DNA of 64,000 nt from Atherix ibis. Taxonomy: Eukaryota; Arthropoda; Insecta; Diptera; Athericidae. Shown one piece after another: positions 47,550 to 58,699 of the stretch; within the stretch, counting starts at the first letter, position 1, and the number at the start of each line of letters is the position of its first letter. The stretch covers positions 36,553,212 through 36,617,211 of the forward strand of contig OY282609.1 of assembly GCA_958298945.1 (NCBI GenBank). The letters are read 5' to 3'. The position numbers were made by a program, and so were the translations under genes. The notes beneath the pieces were generated by a model. It was given only the letters and a program-made list of their open reading frames with translations, did not search any database and was not told the DNA's origin.

Positions 47550-49970
47550 CTGAATAATGTCTTAGGTAATTTTTTTAAATTACTTTATATAAAAATAGTG
47601 TTAAAATAATAAAAATATTGCATATAGCTCATTAAGTTGTTAATTACTAAAATACAATCCTCTCGTTATCAGTAAGAAACAAAAGTTGAACTACCCCAGT
47701 CACTATTCAATTAAAATATTTACCTTTGAAATCAGTTTGCTTCAGAAACTCTTCCTGAATTTTTAATTGAGAGACTAATTATGTGACGATGATATTTTCT
47801 GAAATATTTGGCCCTTCTTATGATAATGAATAAATTTATTGCTTGTAACGATGTTTATCGGGTTATGAGAAGCTCGAAAAGGTTGTTGAATATAAAAAAT
47901 AAGGTTAAATAGGTTCCGAAAAATAGAGGTCGTATTCATGATAAGATGGGATCCTACACGTATTGACAGTATCACATAGAAGTATAAATCAGACTGTGAT
48001 GGCTTTTCCAATATTATGTAAAATCTTTTTGGTATTCCGTTATATATGATTATAAAAACGCAAGATTATGTTCACAAATAAAAAAAAATTGGTACTCTTT
48101 CAAGAACATTATCTAATATTTCAATTCATTGTTTAATTGTTAATATCCTAAATTATTAATCCCGAATTCAAGTAGAAACAGAATTTAACTAAAATTAAAT
48201 CAGTATTTAACTAAAATAAAATGGACATAACCGAAAATTAATATACGAATGGCAGTGTAAGTATATTCGATTCTCTACGTACTTGCTGTTAAAAAAGTAC
48301 GCGTTCTGTTAGAAATAGAATTATTTAAATTTAATGAATAAAATAAAGGAACACCTTTTTGTATAAATTTATAGACATTACCCAGAATAAAAGCCTCGAC
48401 AGTCATGTAAGCCTTCGAAATAGCTACTCGTGTGTTTAAACGTTTTCGGAGGCAGATGATAATATCAAATGGACTTCAACAGACACTGAATGCAAATTCT
48501 ATCGATTAAGATAGATGGCTTTTCAATGGAAATCGTGAGTTGAAAAAAAGGCTTTTTTACATGTTTTGCTGTGGGTGCATGACCTTTGAATATCATTAAA
48601 AAATAATTTTGATTTCTACAGGAAAAGAACGTATTCTCGTTTTTGCAAAATAAATAAAATTATTAGGCGAAAGTACATTAGGAAAATAAGAAAATATACC
48701 TTTTAGACGGAATGCAAAAACTGCCGATTCATTCAATTAAAATCAGTAATAACAAAAATGAAATTCATTAAAATACAAATTATTTTATGTATTCCCAGCC
48801 AACCAGTCAACCAGCTGCTATCTCTTTCCATCTACTCGTATTTTTGCACCGTTTTACCGATAAAAACGATTTAATTTTGTGTGGACTAGTGTATAGAAGT
48901 ACATACTAATAGCTTATTACTCTTGCCAAATCATTTTCGTATTTGGTTTTTCCACTTTATTTACTTTGAAAATTCAATCAAGAAATTCACTGCTCACACG
49001 TGAATAGGAAAATTGATTTGTACAGCAGATGTGCTATCAGGGCCACAAATTATGTTCTTTCTGCTAGGTCGAATTTAAACATCTCAGATGCCACTACGAA
49101 TGTCTTCATTGATTGAACGAAAATCTGAGATTTATTTTTAAAAAATCACATTTCTCCGCATAATTTTTTTTTCATGTAGTTTGTCAATAAATATTCGCAT
49201 AGGCGGCAGGCACCATCTTGGGGGCAATAAACGATTTTAGCACTTAGATTGGCCATTAAAAAAAGAATTCCCATCGGTTAGATAGACTCTGATTGAATAA
49301 AAGCATTATCTAACCATACTACATGATTTTAGTTTTTGTAATACTCTAAGGAAAACTTCTGATTAAGACAGGAAAATTCTTTTTAAATGTCAGAAAAGAA
49401 CGTATTTTCAAAAAGGCTAGGCCAGTTGAGGTCAGTCAATATGGATACGAGGATAATCAATTTTTTTTTATCTTTCCCAAAACATAGATAAATTCGATTT
49501 ATTCACTTCCATTTTAACTTTTAGAACCACGTTAACTAAAGTTCAATTTTTTTTTCATATATTTTTCTTAATATGTATTATATTGTATATGGTCATATGT
49601 AGATACTCGTAGACATATACTAAAATAGTATATTATAAATATTATTTGTTTAAATAAATTAAAAAAGACATTCCATGAAAAAATCTAAAGTAACATTCAG
49701 AAATAAATAATTTATTAAGGGTGAAGTTATTGATATTTTCCATTCATTTTATTATGCCCGTGCTTTTAGTTACTCAGAAATAGTTATATTTTTTAATAGT
49801 AAGTTTCTACGAAATAAAAACTGGTCTTTAGTAAATTTAACTCTAGTTTTTAACAAAAAAATTGTACTTAACTAAGAAAACTAGTCCATTTTTTGATTAG
49901 ATTAGTTTATATCTAATCACACATATTTGTACGAGTATGCATCTTTATATATATTTGTGTGCATTAAAAA
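47550..49970. other. AT-rich non-coding DNA, no gene seen
   Basis: No supported exon or element is present. GC-richer spots near 48790-48860 and 49020-49250 carry no readable frame. Confidence 0.55.
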
Positions 49971-49975
49971 AATTT

Positions 49976-52081
49976 CCACTATAATACAAAATATTTTAAA
50001 TTGTATAAAATCTGGCTAGCAGAGTACTTCTTATTTGGGGAATTTAGCCAAGGTAGTACAATAGAAATCTGATAATATTTGGAGGCCCAATGCTTAGATC
50101 TTCTATAAAATATCCAACTCAATATTTTTCATCATAAAATCTAAGTCATCATAAAACAATGTTTTCAGTTAGCATTATCATAAATTATTACCAGAGTTTA
50201 AATACTTTTAGTTTTTTTTGCATACTACAGGATACGTTTTATGTTCCATGTAGAAGTTTTTTTTTAAAACTTTTAAATGAAATATAATTTTATAATTCAT
50301 ATTTTGTTAATTGATTATATGATCTTTAGCATTATGCGTGAATTATGATGTCGTTCAAATGCCCACCTCTGGCCGCGGCGCAAAGGTAATATCTTTTTAG
50401 GCACATTTTCCATAACATTTTCGCAAACTTCTGGTGTTATTTCAGTAATTTCGTTTCGAATCTTGTCCTTAAACATCAAGGTTATGAATGGTTTATTAGT
50501 GTATACTGTTTTCTTCAAGTACTCCCGAGCAAAGAAATCGAGAGCGTTCAAATTAGGGGATTGTTACGGCATTGACCCGGTCGATATCATCACTTTTGAC
50601 ATTATTCGGCCGGGAAAATTGTCTCTCAAAATTTGAATCGTAGTACGAGCTGTGTGTGATGTGGTACCGTTTTGTTGGAACCACATATTCTGTGGACCTA
50701 GTTGATCCAATTCGAACAGAAGAAAGTTTTTCAACATGTCCCGTTAGCAGTTACCAGTAACTGTTACAGCATTGCCTCCAGCATCCTCAAAGATATATGG
50801 CCCCATGATACCGCCGGCCCAAATGCCGAAACATACAGTTACTCTACAAGTGTATAATGGTTTTAACTGTATCAGTTGAGGGTTTTCAGTATCCCAATAG
50901 CGGTTGGTCTGTTTATTAACGAAGCGAGCCAAGTCGAAGTGTGCTTTGTCGCTCATAATAATTTTTTCCCAAAAATGGTGGTCGTCTGTACCGAGCACTC
51001 CAGTGTCAGCGCCATTTATGGTCATTTGCCTACAGCTGTTATATCAATTAAATTATATACGGGTAATAAGTCAATTATTTTTAAGAAACTTTTAACAAAC
51101 ATGATAGAGATTTTCCCAATTCATATGGACGACGTCAATGAGAGGTACCCGGACATTTTGCTTGACTACATCAATCTTTTCAGGTGTACGTTGACTTAAT
51201 TATTGCCCAGTCTTCGCTTTACCTCCAAATGTATACATATTTCCAAAATTATACATTACACGCTGACTGGGTGAATTGCTTGGCATATGAGTCACGTAAT
51301 TTTCTCCACGTATTATTAATTGAACAATTATTTAAATAAATAATTGAACACGTTATTGCAACGTTAGATGCCTCATAATAAGTTGTTATAGACCACTCTA
51401 TATGACTGTTAAAAACCAACAGACAAGGGTTATTTAAGCAAAATTGAGGACCAAACAAAATCAACCTGGAACATAAAAAGGATCTTGTATTAGGAAATGT
51501 GGTTGATAAAAATTCAATGTGTTAACTTGAGGTTCTTACATCTCACTCATATAACCAAATAGCCTCCAGAAAACTACAATACTATGTAAAAAATCTTCAA
51601 GACTGGTTTAAGACGTGGAGGATGAAATTGCAGAAGAGTGTTCATGTTGCTGGAAGAAACCAGCCATTTTTATATACCTTAATGGAATTATCACCAAAAA
51701 ACTGAGTATGCTATCTGGAACTAAATCTAGACAAATCTAGAGAATCCTCACACGAAATTAAAAAGACTTGAACTTAACGAACGTTATCGACTACTACTTA
51801 GACTACTGGACAGCCGATTATTTTTTCTAATTTCTTATTTCTCCTGAATCCAATCCTTTCAACCCAAAATTCTTCGAAAAATTTTTGGTGCTTTATTCTG
51901 TGTTTATAACAAAGTTATTCCTCATGACTTAAATGTTTCTTTTGTTTATAGCTTATGTATTTTTCATTATCTTCTATCGGTATATTCATCTTATAAGAAA
52001 ACTCTCCTCAGTAACTTTCACCAGAAATACTCATCGGTGTTTATTGATAAATTGGCCAACAGATCTCTTAAGGCATTAATA
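49976..52081 (+). mobile_element. Jockey-like LINE relic, copy 2, interrupted by a mariner
   Basis: 49976-50250 matches 38906-39185 of copy 1. After the mariner relic at 50315-51205 the LINE resumes near 51535: TSHSYNQIASRKLQYYVKN, LQDWFKTWRMKLQKS, YLGLNLDKSRESS, TKLKRLELNERYRLLLRLLD, QSFQPKILRKIFGALFCVYN and KVIPHDLNVS, then FIDKLANRSLKAL near 52040-52075. This is the thumb and connection part of a Jockey-clade reverse transcriptase, with frameshifts and stops. A further mariner starts at 52084, right at the end of the readable part. Confidence 0.75.
50315..51205 (-). pseudogene. DD41D-type mariner relic, catalytic Asp lost
   Basis: The minus strand reads GTDDHHFWEKIIMSDKAHF, DLARFVNKQTNRYWDTENPQ, RVTVCFGIWAGGIMGPYIF and GGNAVTVTGNC then a stop. 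NFLLFELDQLGPQNMWFQQN follows, with GTTSHTARTTIQILRDNF, then after a shift NLNALDFFAREYLKKTVYTN and ENVMENVPKKILPLRRG to a stop at 50315. The second catalytic Asp (family WFQQDGA) is Asn (plus-strand GTT at 50669-50671). The first (SDKA) and third (NALD) are kept. N-terminal sequence is only vaguely readable up to about 51200. No terminal repeats are visible. Confidence 0.8.
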
Positions 52082-52199
52082 TATGAGGTCTGTTCAAACA
52101 ATATCGCGAATTTTGTGTTTTTTTCAAAAATTATTTATTTATTCATGAATATCTATTTTGTTCGCTTCAAAGTAATCCCCACCAGATATTATACACTCA

Positions 52200-52790
52200 T
52201 TCCAACGTTTTTTCCAATCCTTGAAGCACTTTAAAAATCATTTTTACTGATATTGTTCAGCTCCTCTTTCGATGCCGTCTTTATCTCCTCAATCGTTGCG
52301 TAGCGTCGTCTTTTCATGGGTATCTTCAGTTTCGAAAATAAAAAAACATTACAAGGAGCAGATCTGGGGAATACGGTGGATACGGCATTATTAGTATGTT
52401 GTTTTTAGCACAAAAAATTCGCGCGCAAGTAACGATGCGTGAGCCGGGGCGTAATCATGGTGCAAAAGCCAATTTTTGTTCTTCCACAAATCCGGACGTT
52501 TCTGGCGGATTGCTTCTCGCAACTTGCACATAACTTGTAGGTAATATTCCTTATTGACCGTTCTACCCTGTGGCAAGAACTCATGATGCACCATGCCCCT
52601 ACAATCAAATAAAACTGTAAGCAAAACCTTCACATTCGACCGAACTTGGCGCGTTTTTTTCGGTCTTGGCTCGTGCGGCAGCTTCCATTGGGATGATTGA
52701 GCTTTGGTTCCCACATCATAACCATAAACCCATGATTCGTCACCAGTTATGACCCTCTGGAGCAAATTTGGGTCATCGCAAGCAAAGCAG
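52200..52790 (-). pseudogene. DD34D mariner transposase, N-terminus deleted
   Basis: It opens in DPNLLQRVITGDESWVYGYD, then KAQSSQWKLPHEPRPKKTRQ, VRSNVKVLLTVLFDCRGMVH, GRTVNKEYYLQVMCKLREAI and LLHHDYAPAHASLLAREF. After frameshifts the catalytic core ends with PPYSPDL and FLFSKLK, followed by RRYATIEEIKTASKEELNNI. The first two Asp are kept. At the third (family APCDF) the aligned codon is AAT, Asn (plus-strand ATT at 52348-52350), as judged across a 1 nt deletion. Both N-terminal helix-turn-helix motifs are gone. The wording matches the widespread insect SETMAR-like mariners. Confidence 0.85.
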
Positions 52791-52898
52791 CTGTCAAAAA
52801 ATTAACTGAACATTCAAAATGACAAAGTCAAACAGCTCCGAGCCAAAACACGTGCAAGCAAAGCAGCTGTCAAAAATTAACTGAACATTCAAAATGAC
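52778..52898. repeat. Imperfect tandem duplication inside a mariner, 45 bp copies
   Basis: GCAAGCAAAGCAGCTGTCAA... to ATTCAAAATGAC occurs at 52778-52823 and 52854-52898 with one A-run length difference (period 76 bp). Confidence 0.95.
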
Positions 52899-53157
52899 CA
52901 AACTTGTCGGCTTAAGTGAGAGACATGAGTATCAACATAACTCCACAAAAAAATCGAAAATCGAATATACGTAACCCACGGAAATTCAAAATTCGCGAAA
53001 TATTTTGAACAGACCTCGTAACTCTTTAGGTAGAGAAACATAGAAAGGTGTTTACTCTCGCATGTTCCTCGCCTATCGTTGTGATGTCTTTGTCACAAAA
53101 TGATTATGTAGTTTTAGATATTAAAAAAAAATTGTCGTAGATAGGATACTATGCTTA

Positions 53158-54403
53158 CGAGGGTTATTCAACAAGTACTTAGCCTCACCGCCCGATGGAA
53201 CGGCTGTCACAAAAGAAATTTACCATTGTGCAGTACATTTTTTTAGTAGCCTACTGTTAAAGTTTCAGTCGATTCCCTTCATTAGTTTTGTTTTGAGAGC
53301 CTTTGAAAGCGAGCGTGTCGGTCGGTTGCACAAAAATGGAAAAGGAACAATATCGTTCGGTGATTAGATTCTTGTTTTTGGAAGGGAAAACGCGCAGCAA
53401 TGTATGGTCTTCTCCTTCGATGGCGACCGTCAAGAATTGGTTCAACGAGTTTGTTCGTGGCCGCACGTCGGTTTTTGATGAGCCACGCCCAGGTGCCCCG
53501 AAAATGGCTGCTACGGAGGAAAACGTTAAAAAATTCCACGATCTCGTGTTGGCAGACCGTCGATTGAAGGTACACGAGATATCTGAGACTGTGAGCATCG
53601 CAGTAGGAACGGTACATCATATTCTACACGAAGAACTGGGCATGAGAAAGCTGTCGGCGCGATGGGTGCCGGGTTTGCTCACACCGGAAAACAAGCGGAA
53701 CCGTGAGACCACATCGGCGAAGTGTTTGGCGATGTTTCAGCACAATCCAGCGGAGTTCTTGCGTCATTTCGTGACCGTCGACGAAACATGGATTCACTGG
53801 TACACACCAGAGACCAAGGAACAGTCGAAACAGTGGACTTCACCCGGCGAACGTGCTCCGAAGAAGGCGAAGACTGTTCGATCGGCCGGAAAGGTGATGG
53901 CCACCGTTTTCTGGGATTCACAAGGTGTGATCCACATCGATTACCTCGAGAAGGGTAAAACAATCACGGGGCGCTACTATCAACGATTTGACGTCGAATT
54001 GAAGAAAAAGCGGCCCCGCTTTGCGAAGAAAAAAGTGCTGTTCCACTACGACAACGCGCCGGCTCACACCTCCGCCGTCGCCATGGCCAAATTGGTCGAA
54101 TTGCGCTACGAATTGCTGCCCCATCCACCGTATTCTCCAGATTTGGCCCCCTATGACTACTTTTTGTTTCCAAACCTGAAAAAATCACTCGCCGGGAATA
54201 GATTTGGGTTAAATGAGGAGGTCATCGCCGACACGGAGGCCTATTTTGCTTCCCTCGAGAAAATGTATTTTTTGGACGGGTTACAAAAGTTAGAGCATCG
54301 CTGGGCCAAGTGTATCAAGCTTGAAGGAGATTATGTGGAAAAATAAAATGCCACCTTTCCAAAATTTTCTTTTGTAGGCTAAGTACTTGTTGAATGACCC
54401 TCG
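53158..54403 (+). mobile_element. Near-intact mellifera-type mariner
   Basis: The terminal repeats CGAGGGTTATTCAACAAGTA (left) and, on the opposite strand, CGAGGGTCATTCAACAAGTA (right) continue to CTTAGCC with one mismatch in 27. TA duplications are at 53156-53157 and 54404-54405. The length is 1246 bp. It lies 140 bp after the previous mariner. Confidence 0.97.
53336..54346 (+). CDS. Mellifera-type mariner transposase, open frame with all catalytic residues
   Basis: From MEKEQYRSVIRFLFLEGKTR the frame runs uninterrupted for 336 codons to TAA after GDYVEK. An upstream in-frame ATG at 53303 also exists, but MEK is the family start. Order: helix-turn-helix 1 (residues about 1-45), second helix-turn-helix (LADRRLKVHEISETVSIAVG), KLSARWVPGLL linker, VDETWIHWYTPET (first Asp), FHYDNAPAHTS (second Asp) and YSPDLAPYDYFLFPNL (third Asp, 34 residues on). 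It acts as a cut-and-paste DNA transposase in the nucleus, binding its terminal repeats and inserting at TA. Two in-frame gaps are likely relative to the family: about 10 residues in the first helix-turn-helix (around SNVWSSPS) and about 4 at GRYYQRFD. They may impair it, but the frame has survived, so decay is recent. Confidence 0.9.
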   Translation: MEKEQYRSVIRFLFLEGKTRSNVWSSPSMATVKNWFNEFVRGRTSVFDEPRPGAPKMAATEENVKKFHDLVLADRRLKVHEISETVSIAVGTVHHILHEELGMRKLSARWVPGLLTPENKRNRETTSAKCLAMFQHNPAEFLRHFVTVDETWIHWYTPETKEQSKQWTSPGERAPKKAKTVRSAGKVMATVFWDSQGVIHIDYLEKGKTITGRYYQRFDVELKKKRPRFAKKKVLFHYDNAPAHTSAVAMAKLVELRYELLPHPPYSPDLAPYDYFLFPNLKKSLAGNRFGLNEEVIADTEAYFASLEKMYFLDGLQKLEHRWAKCIKLEGDYVEK

Positions 54404-54414
54404 TATATAACGAA

Positions 54415-57400
54415 ATGAGGTTTCAACCGTAAAATCCATACGATATATGAGGGTATAAGATGTGATACAGCAAAATTATACACAAAAATATTTTAAAGCT
54501 ATTCTTGAGAATGATTTTAGATACTAAATTTATGGGAGTTCTATCAAACTCACCTCATAAATATTCTTGTAAACAAAATATTTATCCAAATTATGATCAT
54601 TTAACCATATTGGCCTTATCTGTTACGTGAAACTTTATTAAATTAGAATCCAGTTAAATTCCTTTAATATTAGAATTTCCAAAAAAATATGCCACATAAA
54701 AATGTCAAAAAAAAACAGAAATGCGTAAGTTCTTTGATTACCGAATAAATTTCTAAAGTAGTGACAGAATATTAGTGTTTTAATCAATTAAATATTAAGA
54801 GATAAAAGGCCTATTTACTCCCTCTTGTAGATTGGTTGGAAAATATTTTAAATTTAAGTTGTAATATGTGTATATAAAGTAATCTTCATACTGTTAATCC
54901 TTTTATATGATTTAGAAAATATTTTCTACATTTCAAATATAATATTTCTTTTTTAAAGAGATTTTTCCTAATTTGGGAAAATACTAATATATTTCTAATA
55001 ATTGAAAAAATTACATAAAATTTTATTATGAGTTTATTATACTAACTGGAAGAGAAAATATATTTGCTAAAAGAATCATAACCAAACAAGAAAAACGAAT
55101 GGGAGGGGGGAGAGAAGGTGAGAGTAATTTGGAAATAAATATAAAATAGCGGGAAAATGCTTCAGTAACCACACCACTTAGATAGTTCTACTTCACCACA
55201 TGTTTTACTTGGTTGCCTGAACTTCACGACTTTACAGAAAAAATTTCTACAAAAAGAAACGTTTGTGATAAAAAAAACTGTATAGTTAAACTAAATGTAC
55301 GTGATTCTAATTGCACTGTTCTAATACTACAACTAAAATGTACCAACTCAAGTAAAAATAAGCTTCTCTAAAATAAAGAAAAAACTGTTCTATATCCACC
55401 TGTACGCAATTCCCCATAGTGGATATTTCGGAATCGCATCACTTAGATTTAAAAGTAGTGCTCACGCTACAAAGACTTGTTCTGCAGACGATTGCTAAGA
55501 AAATAACGTGCTTTGTAAATTGTACAATTTCTGCGATATCTGATAACTTTACTCTATTCCTTAGAACTCTCTAAAAGTGGTAGAAAAAACTTGCACAGAA
55601 ATGAGTATTTTCTAGTAGCTAACCTGAGCCACTGATCAAAAGTTTAATGAACTTTTAAGAAAATATTATCTGACGTCGAACATTACCGGGCATTTTATTG
55701 TGCGACTAGCTACATACTTCTAATATACAGTTGAGTAATTTTCTTCCATTTTCTATTCGCAACAATCGACAGATTAAAAATTCTGCAGAGTTTTTGTTAT
55801 AGTTCTTCTCATCTTCCAGTAAAAATATCTACTATAAATTTGAAAGTCATCAAAATACTTACCACAAAAATTCTACAACATAAATGCCAAATAGGAAACC
55901 AAGAAAAATAAATCTGAATTATTTGAGAATTTTCTAAAGAATGTTTTACAATCAAATCAAATTAATGTCGGAACAAAGTTTTCTCGTTATCTTAATTGTA
56001 ATTTAGAATTCCTTTGATTGTTTTTACAAAAAAAAAAACAAAATATAGTAGAAGTAGTTACTGAAAGTACTCGTGAGCGGAACAAGCATAAAATGATATC
56101 CAAGCAAAATAAATTAATTTTTTTTATTTTTTTTCTCTCTGTATATTGAGAAATATTTTTTAGCTATTTATTAAATTCCCTCTCAGAGAGTACTGTTAGT
56201 AAAATTTCAATCAAAAATTTTTTATTCTAAGTAAATCCTTTTAGCTTAACAAAAACATTTCGAAAACTTAAGAGTATGCAGATAAAATTGTAGCAAATAA
56301 ATTTTAGTACATATTTTTTTAATTATTATATAAATAAATAGTTCTGAAAACTAATAAAATATTTGTATTATTTTCTTGCACTGAATTGTTTTTACTGAAT
56401 TATTATACAATACTATTGTAAATTTTACTTAATAAATTTGAGAGGAAAATTTTAATTATATTATGAAAAAGTGCAATAATTGTTGTTTGTAAAGTATTTG
56501 AATAACATTTGAAGTAGTTTAATTAGTCTTGGATTTATTGAAGAGTAAAATTTTTTAGTGGAAAAAAAATCATGTTCAGCTTAAAAAGTATTGCTTTTAA
56601 TAAGTTTTGGAATTTTTTAAATATTCTTTTTCTAGGCTATTTTTTTATTTACGATTTGTATCTTTATGTAGAAAAAATTCAACAAAAATATACCTTATAT
56701 ACCAGTATATTTTTTGTATTTTTTTTTTTTTGGCATTTTGAAATTGTTAGTTTAGATATTCATATCAACTCAGAATGATTTTGCAAACTACAAAACCGTC
56801 TATGATTCAATTATAAATAAATAATTGATAATTGAAATATTTCAAATCCTATAGAGAAAACGTACTTATATTGAGAAAAAATTTTTCAAACTATTTCAAT
56901 AAAAAAAATGATCAAAGCAAAAACAGTGAGTCAAAAATTGGGTTATTGACGTGATCATGCAATAGTTTCAAAATTAATTAAAGGCAGAATTAGCGGAAAT
57001 TAGAGAATTGAAGCAAATTACTGAACTCTGTCGTCAATAACCATAAACTCGATAAATTTTATCTCCGGACTAATAAGTTAGCAGATTAGTAAGTAGGCTA
57101 ATAAGATTTGCTTATTTTAAGATACATTAATTACGTCACGTTTTTTTTATGTCCAGTGGCCTTATTTTAAAATAAAAATATATACATTAGTAAAATCATA
57201 CCAGTTCGAATATTATATATTGGAAAGATGTAGATAATGAGTGAGAAAAAATTATAGTTACTGTATCAAATTCTTAACTAAAAAAAAAACGGGGAGGTAA
57301 AAAAAAATACTTAATTACTCAATTCCGTCATATGTAAAAAGGTTTTAAAATAATAGATATTTTGCAGACAATACTGCATGATTTTGCGCTTATAAATATT

Positions 57401-58370
57401 ATAAAATTGTATGCAATTTTAAGAAAAGTAAAAGAAATCAAATAGCATTTATAACAGGTAGACGCGTTTTGTTATTATTTTAAATAGTCTATGAGAAAAC
57501 AAGAACTTAATCGACAATTACTGATACTATTAGACTAACAAAAGTAGTATTTGATAAGAAAGTTCTTATTTATAAATATTGTATCATTCCAATTTCCATT
57601 GTATCCAATCATTACGATCCTGAATTCTTCGTAATATTGTAAATACCTCATTTTATAGGCATTATTCAATAACCCATCATGATATTCCTTATGTAAACGA
57701 TCTTATAGTGTCTCATTACAAAAAAATTCTGTTTCCGTCATTCCTTCAACCATAGCGCTTTTATTAAAGACCTACCACAAAGGCAATGATTTAAAAAAAC
57801 ATGACAAAACAATTTTCTTATTACCTAAATTTTAAAAAATCATAAATTACCTTTTCATGGAGATTGTTTAAACGATAAAAAGCACTTTATATTATTAAAC
57901 TGTATGATTGCTATTTGTGTAACTGTAAATCTAAAAAAATAATACTAGATTGTCGGAAAAATTTTAATGCTATAAACTTAAAACAAATAATTAGCTTTAA
58001 TATCTATAAATTTTCTAATGTAAAATGATTTTTTAACCTCTTCATTAAAACTGTATTTTTGTATTTAAATTACTTACTAACAAAAAATACTAATTAATAT
58101 ACTTCGGAGACCTTTACAATAGGCAAATATTATACACATAGAATAGGATTCTAATCCAATCTATATGAAAGTAAAGCAAAATAATATGCCTAAGAATAAA
58201 TGCTTGTTTTGTTGCTGCAAAATATGTGTTTCTAAATAACACTATGAGTTATCATTGAAAGAGTTAAGTGATTGCTTGTGGTGTTGTCTTGTTTTCATCT
58301 TACGATATGTGGCAGAAAAAAACGAAGACAAAAACGGTTCAAATTTAACTCGTCCTGAATGTTTATTGAA
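54415..58370. other. 4 kb of AT-rich non-coding DNA, no gene seen
   Basis: Only short AT-driven frames (for example 56572-56778) are present, with no family features. No element end is recognised. Confidence 0.55.
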
Positions 58371-58384
58371 GATCTGACCTTATA

Positions 58385-58680
58385 AAAGCCCGCACTCGCT
58401 CCATGTACTCATCACTTTTTAATGTGGCTTTCCTGTGCGAGTTTCGTCTTCCATTGCTTATCGGAGTTCCAAAGATCCTTTATGCCACTGAAAGCCTTGT
58501 GCTTTTGATAAGAAGTGTGCCTCATGATAGCGGGTATTGTAACGGTAAGTCATTCAAGTATTTGCATATCTTTTCCCTGGGCCTTCCAGAAATTCTATAT
58601 AATAAACTTAGTTTACAGTTTATCCTGGACGGTTTGGCTTCAAAAGAGCATTCACTCGTTCCACATTTTCATCCCATTAA
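58385..58680 (-). pseudogene. Mariner transposase N-terminal fragments, two in tandem
   Basis: On the minus strand a first fragment at 58672-58622 reads DENVERVNALLKPNRP. A second at about 58515-58370 reads SKAQGFQWHKGSLELR, EDETRTGKPH and, after a 1 nt shift, SDEYMERVRAFIRSDLQ. Both DEN/Y-x-x-E-R-V-x-A-x-x-x-x-x-R/L pieces are the same segment of a mariner N-terminal domain, so this is either a duplication or two insertions. It is related to the fragment at 180-325. No catalytic domain or terminal repeats are present. Confidence 0.6.
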
Positions 58681-58699
58681 ATGAAAATAAAAAAGTGTT

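Larger units (their letters stand above)
52084..53018 (-). mobile_element. Internally deleted DD34D mariner
   Basis: The terminal repeats TGAGGTCTGTTCAAACAATA (left) and, on the opposite strand, CGAGGTCTGTTCAAAATATT (right) continue to TCGCGAATTTTG. TA duplications are at 52082-52083 and 53019-53020. At 935 bp it is about 300 bp shorter than usual because the N-terminal coding part is missing. Confidence 0.9.

Noticed and set aside
51315..51350. AT-only inverted repeats such as CAATTATTTA/TAAATAATTG
   Set aside because: Ten-base AT palindromes are expected by chance at this base composition.
53257..53963. Minus-strand frames of 94-113 codons
   Set aside because: They are antisense shadows of the intact mariner transposase frame at 53336-54346.
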